Below, in pieces: positions 46,362-54,301 of a stretch of 64,000 nt of DNA. Position numbers and translations under genes: made by a program. Origin of the DNA: Planctomycetota bacterium (GTDB taxonomy: Bacteria; Planctomycetota; SZUA-567; H5-PLA8); contig JAKLKQ010000036.1 of the NCBI GenBank assembly GCA_023150555.1, positions 1 to 64,000 on the forward strand, in the 5' to 3' direction. The notes under the pieces are model-generated. The model was not told the origin of the DNA. It worked only from the letters and a program-made list of their open reading frames with translations, and did not search any database. Position 1 is the stretch's first letter. Each line of letters starts with the position of its first letter.

Positions 46362-47393
46362 ATGGCCGATCTCGTCGCCGACCTCGGGCGCAAGGTGCTC
46401 GACGAGGGCCACAAGCTGACCCGCGAGGAAGCCCTGGCGCTGTGCGCGCCCGGCATCGACGTCTACGACCTGATGTACTGGGCCAACAAGATCCGTAAGA
46501 AGTACCGCGGCGACGAAGTGAAGGCCTGCAGCATCGTCTCCGTCAAGACCGGCGCGTGCAGCGAGGACTGCAGCTTCTGCGCGCAGTCGTCCAAGTGGAA
46601 GACCAACAGCCCCGTCCACGACTACCTGCCGCCCGAGGACATCAAGAAAGCCGCGCGCGCCGCCAAGAAGAGCGGCAGTTTCGCGCTGGGCCTGGTCGCG
46701 CAGGGGTACGGCCCCGGCGAAGGCGACCTGGATCAGGTCATCGAGTACATGGACGCGATCGGCGAGGTCGGCGGCGTCGAGAAGCACGTCAACGTCGGCA
46801 TCATGAAGGAGGAGCAGATCGAGCGCCTGAAGGACCACGGCATGGTCTGCTGCGGCCACAACCTCGAGACCAGCCGCCGCTTCTTCCCCAAGATCTGTTC
46901 CACCCACACCTACGACCAGCGCATCGAGACCCTGAAGGCACTCAACCGCCAGGGCGTGAAGATCTGCAGCGGAGGGCTGTTCGGCATGGGCGAAGACTGG
47001 GCCGACCGCGTCGACCTGGCCATCGACCTGCGCGATTACGGCGCCGCCAACATCCCCATGAACTTCCTCAACCGCATCGACGGCACGCCGCTGGAGAACC
47101 TCACGGCCATGCCGCCCCTCGAGATCCTGCGCACCGTCGCGCTGTACCGGTTCGTGCTCTTCGACCGCGACCTGGGCGTCTACGGCGGCCGCGAGATCAA
47201 CCTCCGCGACCTGCAGGCGATGATCTTCTTCGCCGGCGCCAACGCCCTGATGGTCGGCAACTACCTCACCACCGCCGGCCGCCCCGTCGAGGTCGACCGC
47301 CAGATGGTCGCCGACCTCAAGCTTCACTTCGCCCCGCCCCGCCAGCTCGAGAAGCTGCCCGATGCGCCCGAGGCCGCCGCGGCGAGGCCCTGA
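46362..47393 (+). CDS. bioB: Biotin synthase
   Basis: A 343-residue radical SAM enzyme inserting sulfur into dethiobiotin. The 4Fe-4S cysteines are Cys66, Cys70, Cys73 (GACSEDCSFCAQS). Further family marks are ICSGGLFGMGE, IPMNFLNRIDGTPLE and FFAGANALMVGNYLTT. It is joined directly to the fatty-acid operon. bioA, bioD and bioC are absent from the window. Confidence 0.96.
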   Translation: MADLVADLGRKVLDEGHKLTREEALALCAPGIDVYDLMYWANKIRKKYRGDEVKACSIVSVKTGACSEDCSFCAQSSKWKTNSPVHDYLPPEDIKKAARAAKKSGSFALGLVAQGYGPGEGDLDQVIEYMDAIGEVGGVEKHVNVGIMKEEQIERLKDHGMVCCGHNLETSRRFFPKICSTHTYDQRIETLKALNRQGVKICSGGLFGMGEDWADRVDLAIDLRDYGAANIPMNFLNRIDGTPLENLTAMPPLEILRTVALYRFVLFDRDLGVYGGREINLRDLQAMIFFAGANALMVGNYLTTAGRPVEVDRQMVADLKLHFAPPRQLEKLPDAPEAAAARP

Positions 47394-47419
47394 TCCACAA
47401 TCTCCGAGGCGTACGATCC

Positions 47420-48175
47420 ATGCGCCCGACGCCGACGATCCTCCTGCTCACGCTTTCGGCGCTCTGTACCTGCGCCCGCGCCGCCGATGGTCCCACAAGC
47501 ACGCCCTTCGATCGCAGCAAGCACCCCTGGGCCCGCTTCGGCGAAGGCACCTGGGTCACCGGCAAGCTCACGTCGACCATTGGCGACCAGGTCACCTCGC
47601 TCTACCGCACCGTGAAGGTCACGAAGGTCACCGAGAAGACCTGCACCATCTGCATCTACGAAGGCCCTTCGGCCGACGGCGACAAACTCAACGAGGTTAC
47701 CTTCGCGCTGGTCAAGCCCGAGGCGCTGCTGGTGCCGATGCCCGACGACGGCGAACCGACGGTACCCAAGGCCGTCGGCACCGAGACCATCAAGGTCGGC
47801 AGCATGAAGCACGAATGCACGCTCTGGGAACTCCCCGCAGGCCGCGAGTGGTACGTCACGCAGTACGCCGTGGACGCCAAGGGCCAGATCGTGCGCAAGG
47901 CCAGCGGCGTGAAGAAGAACGGCAAGCTCCTGCAGCCCAAGGTCGACCAGTTGACCGCCACCGACGAGCAGGTCGAATGGAGCGGCAAGGTCTACTCGTG
48001 CCGCGTCATGGAGTGCATCAAGGACGAAGAGGGCGAGAAGCGCAAGGTCTTCGAATGCAGCGACGTCCCCGGCGGCATCCTGAAGAACGAGGAGACCACC
48101 GTCAACGGGGAGGAAGTGAACCAGATCGAAGAACGCTCCATCTCCTGGCAAATCGTCGAGCCTAAGAAGGAATGA
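47420..48175 (+). CDS. Exported protein in the biotin cluster, unknown
   Basis: A 251-residue protein. The signal peptide is residues 1-22 (MRPTPTILLLTLSALCTCARA). The mature part is beta-rich with Thr/Val/Lys-rich strands (TGKLTSTIGDQVTSLYRTVKVT; KVYSCRVMECIKDEEGEKRKVF) and no enzyme motif. It stands 26 bases after bioB, and its stop overlaps the start of the SDR (ATGA). Its tight coupling is clear, but its relevance to biotin is not. Confidence 0.7.
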   Translation: MRPTPTILLLTLSALCTCARAADGPTSTPFDRSKHPWARFGEGTWVTGKLTSTIGDQVTSLYRTVKVTKVTEKTCTICIYEGPSADGDKLNEVTFALVKPEALLVPMPDDGEPTVPKAVGTETIKVGSMKHECTLWELPAGREWYVTQYAVDAKGQIVRKASGVKKNGKLLQPKVDQLTATDEQVEWSGKVYSCRVMECIKDEEGEKRKVFECSDVPGGILKNEETTVNGEEVNQIEERSISWQIVEPKKE

Positions 48176-48885
48176 ACGAGCCCGCCGCCCTGGTCCTCGG
48201 CGCCTCCGGCACGCTCGGCAGCGCCGTCGCGCAGGCACTGGACGCACGCGGCTGGCGCCTGGGCCTGCACGCCTTTCGCCACCCCGAACGCTGCGCGCCC
48301 GGCGAAGGCGGCAAGGTCTACGAGGCCGATTTCCGCGACGCCGCGCAGATCGCCGCGCTGGCCAAGGCCTTCGTCCAGGACTTCGGCCGCATCGACGCGC
48401 TGGTCTGGGCCGCCGGCATCGTTCACGACGCGCCGGTGATGACGCTCGACGAGGCCAAGCTGCGCGAAGTCCTGAGCGTCAACCTCGACGCCCCCTTCCA
48501 CCTTCTCAAGGCCTGCTCGCGGCAGTTCATCAAGCAGCGCGCCGGCGCCGTCGTGCTGGTCTCCTCGCACGCGGGCCTCAGCGGGCGCGCCGGCGGCGCC
48601 GCCTACGCCATGGCGCAGTCGGGCCTGCTGGCCTTCATGAAATCCCTGGCGCGCGAATGGGGTCCATCGGGCGTGCGCGTCAACGCCGTCGTGCCGCCGT
48701 TCGTCGAACAGAGCGCCATGGGCCAGGCCGCGACGCCGGCTTTTGTCGAGTCCGTGCGCCGCAAGAACGTGCTGAAGAGCGACGCCAACCCCGCATCTGC
48801 CGTAGGGACGTTCGTCGCCGAACTGCTCGCCAACGGCACCGCCTCGGGCCAGGTATTCACGCTCGACGCGCGCATCGCGGGATGA
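48172..48885 (+). CDS. SDR-family protein lacking the catalytic lysine
   Basis: A 237-residue Rossmann protein close to FabG. It keeps GASGTLGSA at the nucleotide loop, WAAGI, Asn104 and Ser131/132 (LVSSHAG), but the active site reads YAMAQ (Tyr145, Gln149) instead of YxxxK. Loss of this Lys usually weakens or abolishes reductase activity. Located between bioB and bioF, it may be a special reductase for pimeloyl-chain synthesis, an enoyl-reductase-like paralogue, or a non-enzymatic factor. It is translationally coupled to the exported protein. Confidence 0.85.
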   Translation: MNEPAALVLGASGTLGSAVAQALDARGWRLGLHAFRHPERCAPGEGGKVYEADFRDAAQIAALAKAFVQDFGRIDALVWAAGIVHDAPVMTLDEAKLREVLSVNLDAPFHLLKACSRQFIKQRAGAVVLVSSHAGLSGRAGGAAYAMAQSGLLAFMKSLAREWGPSGVRVNAVVPPFVEQSAMGQAATPAFVESVRRKNVLKSDANPASAVGTFVAELLANGTASGQVFTLDARIAG

Positions 48886-48916
48886 TCCGCTCGCACCCTT
48901 GGAGTATGCTGCGCCC

Positions 48917-50095
48917 ATGACTTCCTGGGCCCGACGCTTCGACGACCGACTTGCCGGCTGGCGCGACGAAGGCCTGGCGCGCCGCCTGCGCCGGGCAGAA
49001 GGCCGCGGCGTGCATCTGCGCGTCGACGGGCGCGCGGTCGTCAGCTTCGCCTCCAACGACTACTTGGGCCTCAGCCAGCACCCCGCGGTGCTGGCCGCCG
49101 CCAAGGCCGCCGTCGACCGCGAAGGCGCCGGCGCCACCGCCAGCCGCCTGATCTGCGGCAGCCGGCCCGTACACGAGGACCTCGAGGCCGCGCTGGCCGA
49201 CTTCAAGCGCGCCGAGGCGGCCCTGGTCTTCGCCAGCGGCTACCATGCCGCGCTGGCTTCCATCGGCGCGATCCTTTCCGGCATCGAAGACGCCGTGGTG
49301 ATGCTCGACCGCCTCTGCCACGCGAGCCTCCTCGACGCGGCGCGATTGACCGGCGCGCGCATGCGCACCTTCAAGCACAACGACCCCGGCGACCTCAAGC
49401 GCTTGCTCGCCGCCGAAGCCGCCGAGACGAAGGAAACGACGTCCGCCGCGCGGCCGGTGTTGATCGTCGTCGAGTCGCTTTACTCGATGGATGGCGACCT
49501 CGCGCCGCTGGGACCGCTCTACGCGCTGGCCCAGGAGTTCGGCGCGCTGTTGCTGGTCGACGAGGCCCACGCCACGGGCGTGCTGGGCGAAGGCGGGCGC
49601 GGCGCGCTGGCCGACGTCTTCGCCGGGGCCCTGCCGCCGGACGTTGTGAGCCTGGGGACGCTCAGCAAAGCCCTGGGCAGCCAAGGCGGCTTCGTGTGCG
49701 CTGCGCGCGCGGTCACCGAGACGATCGTGCACGCCGGGCGCGCGTTCCTCTTCTCGACCGGCCTGGCCCCGGGATCAGCCGCCGCCGCACGGGAGGCCCT
49801 GGCGCGCATCGACGACGGCGACCGCCGCCGCCGGCTGCTAAGGCGCTGCAACGAGGTCCGTACTGCGCTGCGCATGAAAGGCCTGGAAGTGGGCGGCGGT
49901 CCGGGGCCGATCCTGCCGATACCCGTAGGCGAGGAAAAGGAGGCCGCAGCGAAGGCCGAGCGCCTGCTGGCGTCCGGTTTCTGGGTCCCGGCAGTACGCT
50001 ATCCGACGGTCAAGCGCGGGCAAGCGAGGCTGCGCCTTTCGCTGTCGGCCGAGCATACCGACGCCGACGTAAAGGCTTTGCTCGAAGCGCTTTAA
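48917..50095 (+). CDS. bioF: 8-amino-7-oxononanoate synthase
   Basis: A 392-residue PLP enzyme of the alpha-oxoamine synthase family, condensing pimeloyl thioester with alanine. It has SFASNDYLGLS, GATASRLICGS, FASGYHAAL, Asp215-x-x-His218 (VDEAHATGVLGEGGRG) and the Schiff-base Lys251 (GTLSKALGSQGGF). Its siblings Kbl and SPT share these, but the presence of bioB nearby supports BioF. ATG 48917 is preferred to the longer TTG. Confidence 0.93.
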   Translation: MTSWARRFDDRLAGWRDEGLARRLRRAEGRGVHLRVDGRAVVSFASNDYLGLSQHPAVLAAAKAAVDREGAGATASRLICGSRPVHEDLEAALADFKRAEAALVFASGYHAALASIGAILSGIEDAVVMLDRLCHASLLDAARLTGARMRTFKHNDPGDLKRLLAAEAAETKETTSAARPVLIVVESLYSMDGDLAPLGPLYALAQEFGALLLVDEAHATGVLGEGGRGALADVFAGALPPDVVSLGTLSKALGSQGGFVCAARAVTETIVHAGRAFLFSTGLAPGSAAAAREALARIDDGDRRRRLLRRCNEVRTALRMKGLEVGGGPGPILPIPVGEEKEAAAKAERLLASGFWVPAVRYPTVKRGQARLRLSLSAEHTDADVKALLEAL

Positions 50096-50149
50096 ATTCG
50101 CACTGGGGGCCGTTTCCGAGTTGTCGGCAAGGGCGGCCAAGGCTACACT

Positions 50150-50923
50150 ATGCGAGCCATGGATTTAGCGAGACACGTCCGCTTCGCCCTGCCGGCGCTG
50201 GGCCTCGTGCTGCTTTGCACGGGCTGCGAGCGCCCCAACTGGCGCAAGCCTCCCGAACCGGTGGGCGAGCACGTCGCCATGCCGGCGTCGGATACCTCCA
50301 AGCTCTCCGAAAGCCAGTACCTGATGCGCAAGGCCACCGTCGGCTCGCGCGCCGAACGATTGGAAGCACTGGACGTGATTGAACGCGCCGGAAACAAGGA
50401 CGAGATGCTGCCGTTTCTGCTCAAGCGCCTCGAGAAGGAAGACGACCGCTTCCTCCGCATCAAGGTCATGCACGTGCTGGCTTCGCTGCAGGACGTGCGC
50501 GCCGTCGATCCCCTGCGCGACATCGCGCGCTGGGACAACACCCGCGTGGGCATGGAAGCCGTTAAGTGCCTGTACGAACTCGGCGACGACAACTTCGTCC
50601 CCAAGCTGATCCGGATCATGCGCAACCGCGACGAGTTCCGGGAGCTCAGCGGCCTGGCCTGGCGCAGCCTGAAGTCAATCTACCAGGTCGACCTGCCGGC
50701 CAACAGCCGCGTCTGGAACAACTACTACCGCAGCCACCGCCTAACGCCCTACCAGAGCATGCGCTGGTACGAAGCCCTGCTGCCGCCCAAGCCCCCCGTC
50801 GTCGAAGGCACGCACCAGGTCGTCCCCCACCCGCGCGGCGCGCCGCAACTGCCGCAGGAAGAGACGCGCGTCCGCCGCCGCCTGCTGACCTTCTACGAGT
50901 TCTGGAAGCCCGACGAGCCCTAG
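50150..50923 (+). CDS. HEAT-repeat lipoprotein
   Basis: A 257-residue protein. The N-terminal signal ends with LLCTGC, a plausible if slightly atypical lipobox, so it should be lipid-anchored. The body has HEAT-like helices (RAERLEALDVIERAGNKDEMLPFLLKRLEKEDD; IKVMHVLASLQDVRAVDPLRDIARWDN) and a Pro-rich C-terminus. AAGG is seven bases before ATG 50150. Its TAG stop is provided by the end of a dispersed repeat. Function is unknown. Confidence 0.72.
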   Translation: MRAMDLARHVRFALPALGLVLLCTGCERPNWRKPPEPVGEHVAMPASDTSKLSESQYLMRKATVGSRAERLEALDVIERAGNKDEMLPFLLKRLEKEDDRFLRIKVMHVLASLQDVRAVDPLRDIARWDNTRVGMEAVKCLYELGDDNFVPKLIRIMRNRDEFRELSGLAWRSLKSIYQVDLPANSRVWNNYYRSHRLTPYQSMRWYEALLPPKPPVVEGTHQVVPHPRGAPQLPQEETRVRRRLLTFYEFWKPDEP

Positions 50924-51187
50924 CAGCCCGTTGAAAAAGGGGCCAGGCCGCGTTGCGAGGGATTTTCGAACTGAACGAGGCCCGCGAAGCGGAGCCGTAG
51001 CTGGAAACTACGGCGACGAAGTTCAGGACGAAAAGACCCGCAACCCACTGGGCAGCCTTTTCTTGCGATCCGGCCCTGCGTTGCGCTTCGCTGCGGCGTA
51101 CCTCCTAGGTACGCCTCGACTCCGCGCGCCTTGGTCCGAATCACAATCCAAGGCTGCGCGGCCGGGCCCTTTTTCAACGGGCTGCTA
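50921..51187. repeat. Composite dispersed repeat, two inverted monomers (copies 2 and 3)
   Basis: A 267-base element bounded by perfect 20-base inverted repeats (TAGCAGCCCGTTGAAAAAGG at 50921-50940, complement at 51168-51187). Each half is a monomer like the one at 8310. Internal hairpins are GCCGTAG/CTACGGC (50994-51014) and GGCGTACCT/AGGTACGCC (51095-51115). The first three bases are the stop of the preceding gene. No coding sequence is present. Confidence 0.85.
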
Positions 51188-51360
51188 GGCGCAGAGGCGG
51201 TGTTCAAGTGGCAATTCACACGTAGTTCATTTTCCCGTTATCTTTTGGTTCTTTTCTCAGCCTTTCTCAGCCAAAGTACAGTCGCACGTCCCGCGGCAGC
51301 GGTGTACAAAGTGAATAATTGATCTGCTTTTGCCATCTGAATAACGAGGAGATCCCGCCC
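51188..51360. other. Upstream region of the DUF4091-like gene
   Basis: Moderately AT-rich. Contains the direct repeat TTTCTCAGCC twice near 51254-51273. No promoter is convincing. Confidence 0.35.
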
Positions 51361-54258
51361 ATGCCACGCCTAATCCTGCCCAGAGCCCGGCTCCTGACGC
51401 TCGCCGCCTTGTGCGCCGCTTGGCTGCTGCCGAGCGGGGCGCGCGCGGGGGAGGCTGTCTGCAAGGTCGTCGCGGACAACTCCATCGCCAGCTTCGACGG
51501 CAACCCCGACGAGCGCACCGAGAACGTCGGCAACGCCAAGGAGTTGAAGATCAAGGGCATCGAGAACCAACCCATCCTCACCTTTGATCTCTCGCCCGTA
51601 CCCAAAGACGCGTCCATTACCACGGCCGTACTGAGCGTGAAGCTGACCGGGCCCGAGTACGCCATCAACCAGATCGGCTACTCCACTGTGCCCACCGAGT
51701 GGGACGAAGGCACCGGTGCGGCACCCGACGTGAAGGAGCACGCCTTCTGCTGCCACCGCTGGCCGGCCGGCGGTAAGACCTGGGCCGGCCCCGGCAGCGA
51801 CATCCTCAACGTGATCCACGGCGTCGGCGGCAACGTCAACGGGTGGGTCCTGGCCAAGAAGGTGGGCGAACGCTACGAGATCGAACTGCCCGGGCGCGTC
51901 TTCGAGGCCATCCGCGCCGACCAGCCCGGCGGACTGCTGCTGATGGACGAGTCAGGACGCTGGGCCGGCAAGCGAAGCAACATATACTTCTATTCGCGCG
52001 AGGCCGGCACCGACGGCCCGGTGCTGACCGTCACCTGGAGCGACAAGAAAGACGCCGCGAAGCCTTCCACGCCGGGCCTGGCCACGGCCGAGGCCGACCT
52101 CGACGACGGAGGCGTGCTGCTCGAGATGGCCTGCGGCGGAGACGACGATGCCAAGGGCATGGCGCTGGGCTTCGACATCCGCATGCATAAAGGTGGCGCG
52201 CTCGACGCCGCCGGCTGGGAGAAGGCACAGGCGCTGCCGCGCTACCGCATCCCTCGCCCCAAGGCTTCCGGCGAGAAGCTCCGCCTGTGGGTGCAGGACC
52301 TGGAGCCCGGCGCCGAGTACGGCTTCGGCATCGTGGCCTACGACGAGGCTGGCAACCGCTCCGCGCCCGCTTTCGTGAAGGCCAAGGCCAGCGGGCCGAC
52401 CGCGCCGGACCTGAAGGCCGCGCCGCTGCCTATCGCCACCGGCGGGCCTCGCAAGATCGGCGGCGCGCTGCAGCTGTGGGCGGCCGACGAACTGACCAAG
52501 ATCGATCCCGTCAGCGGCAAGACGCTGGGCGGCGAAGGCTACGCCGATACCAAGGCGGCCGAAGGCAGCGCCGTCTGGAACGGCAAGGACGGCACGGTCG
52601 TCGTGGAAGGCGCGCGCAACGAGGCCGTCAGCTTCCGCCTGGCGGTGCAGACGGCCGGCGATGCCGGCGTCAACGGCATCACCCTCACGCCCGGCGACTT
52701 CAAGAGTGACGGCGGCGCGATCGAGGCCCGGCACGTTCGGCTGCTGCGCGAGTGGTACCTAAAGAGCGAACAGAACTGGTACGGCGAGGCTTTGCCGGTC
52801 CTGAACGAAAAGGACGGCGGGAAGTTCGACGTGCCCGCTAAGGACAACGTCGTGCCCGGCCAGACGGTGCAGACGATCTTCGTCGAGATCCAGATCCCGA
52901 AGGACGCCAAGCCTGGCCTGTACCAGGGCGCGCTGGCCGTCGCCGCAGGCGACGCGAAGGGCGAACTGCCCGTCGCGCTGAACGTCCACGAGGCCGTGCT
53001 GCCCGATGAACTGACCTACGTGATCGAACTCAATGCGTACGGCCAGGGCAACAAGGACGACTTCTACGCCATCCACCGCCTCGCACACCGCTTCCGCCTG
53101 GGCTACAACACCCTGGGGTACGGCCACAGCGGCGGCACCTCGCTGCCGTTCATTCCCAAGATCAACGGCGAAGGCGCCGAGTCCACCATCGCCGACTGGT
53201 CGGCGTGGGACGACTGGATGGGCCCGCTGCTGGACGGCTCGGCCTTCAAGGACCTGCCGCGCGGCGCGGTGCCGATCCCACACTTCTACCTGCCCTTCTT
53301 CGAGAACTACCCGGCCTCGGTGCACACCGAGTACCTGGGCGGCAAGATTCACGCCGCGCGCCCCAAGATGTCGAAAGAAGACTGGCCCTTCTTCATGTGC
53401 CAGAACGACGTCTTCGTCGCCGACGGGTTCAGCGATAAATGGAAGGCCGCGGCAAGGAAAATCGCCAGCGAGTACGTGAGGCACTTTGAGGAGAAGGCCT
53501 GGACACGCACGCAGTTCCAGATCTTCGCCAACAACAAGGTCTTCAAGGGCGGCGACAAGGCCACGGCGTTGTGGTGTCTCGACGAACCCAGCTTCGGGCG
53601 CGACTTTCACGCCATCGCGTTCCTGTACCGCAGCTTTCAGGAGCCGTTCAAGGGTTCCAAGCTGCGCTGGACCACGCGCGGCGATATCTCCCGGCCCGAG
53701 TGGCAGGGCGACCGGCTGGACGGCGCCTGCGAGACCGTCGTCGTCAGCGGCGCGTTCTACGGCAACCAGGATATCATTCAGCGCCGGCGCGTGGAGCAGG
53801 GCGACAAGTACTGGCTCTACGGCGGCGGCGGCAGTTTGGGCGCCGACAAGGATCTCGCGCAGCTCGATGCCTACTACGTGAAGTCCTGGTCCCTGGGTAC
53901 CGACGGCGGCCTGGCCTATTGGACCAGCTTCCACGGCAATCAGTGGGACGAGAACGATCCGCTGGCCATCGTCGTCGGCCCCAAGAACGGATACTCCACC
54001 CGCGCCACCGCCACCGGACGCCTGGCCGCGCAGCGCCGCGCACAGCAGGACGCCGAGTTGCTCAACCTTCTCAGCGCGAAGAAGGGCTGGTCACGCCGCC
54101 AGGTCGCGCGCGCCGTGGCCAAGGCTATCAACCTCGAGGCCGACTCCACCAGCAAGGGCGCGGACGATCCCGGCGACATCCGTTTCCGTGCCATCGACGC
54201 CGCCAAGCTCGCCCAGGTGCGCGCCGCCGTCTACCGCCTGCTCGACCAGAAGGACTGA
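51361..54258 (+). CDS. Large exported DUF4091-like protein with DNRLRE-like domain
   Basis: A 965-residue protein. The signal peptide is residues 1-29 (ending GARA-GE). The first domain (about 30-225) resembles DNRLRE/disaggregatase-related beta-jellyrolls (VVADNSIASFDGN, ILTFDLSPVPKDASITTAVLSVKL, LDEG-like GLLLMDESG). A fibronectin-type segment (about 240-350) and a DUF4091-like glycoside-hydrolase region (about 400-900, NEAVSFRLAVQ, VRLLREWYL, ALWCLDEPS) follow. It likely binds or cleaves polysaccharide outside the cell. GAGGAG precedes ATG 51361. Confidence 0.65.
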   Translation: MPRLILPRARLLTLAALCAAWLLPSGARAGEAVCKVVADNSIASFDGNPDERTENVGNAKELKIKGIENQPILTFDLSPVPKDASITTAVLSVKLTGPEYAINQIGYSTVPTEWDEGTGAAPDVKEHAFCCHRWPAGGKTWAGPGSDILNVIHGVGGNVNGWVLAKKVGERYEIELPGRVFEAIRADQPGGLLLMDESGRWAGKRSNIYFYSREAGTDGPVLTVTWSDKKDAAKPSTPGLATAEADLDDGGVLLEMACGGDDDAKGMALGFDIRMHKGGALDAAGWEKAQALPRYRIPRPKASGEKLRLWVQDLEPGAEYGFGIVAYDEAGNRSAPAFVKAKASGPTAPDLKAAPLPIATGGPRKIGGALQLWAADELTKIDPVSGKTLGGEGYADTKAAEGSAVWNGKDGTVVVEGARNEAVSFRLAVQTAGDAGVNGITLTPGDFKSDGGAIEARHVRLLREWYLKSEQNWYGEALPVLNEKDGGKFDVPAKDNVVPGQTVQTIFVEIQIPKDAKPGLYQGALAVAAGDAKGELPVALNVHEAVLPDELTYVIELNAYGQGNKDDFYAIHRLAHRFRLGYNTLGYGHSGGTSLPFIPKINGEGAESTIADWSAWDDWMGPLLDGSAFKDLPRGAVPIPHFYLPFFENYPASVHTEYLGGKIHAARPKMSKEDWPFFMCQNDVFVADGFSDKWKAAARKIASEYVRHFEEKAWTRTQFQIFANNKVFKGGDKATALWCLDEPSFGRDFHAIAFLYRSFQEPFKGSKLRWTTRGDISRPEWQGDRLDGACETVVVSGAFYGNQDIIQRRRVEQGDKYWLYGGGGSLGADKDLAQLDAYYVKSWSLGTDGGLAYWTSFHGNQWDENDPLAIVVGPKNGYSTRATATGRLAAQRRAQQDAELLNLLSAKKGWSRRQVARAVAKAINLEADSTSKGADDPGDIRFRAIDAAKLAQVRAAVYRLLDQKD

Positions 54259-54301
54259 TCGGGACATCCAGCCGGACATCTCTTTGCAGAGGAAACTCAC
54301 G

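Noticed and set aside
50931..51188. 85-codon frame inside the composite repeat
   Set aside because: It is just the translation of the inverted-repeat element and is not kept in copy 1.
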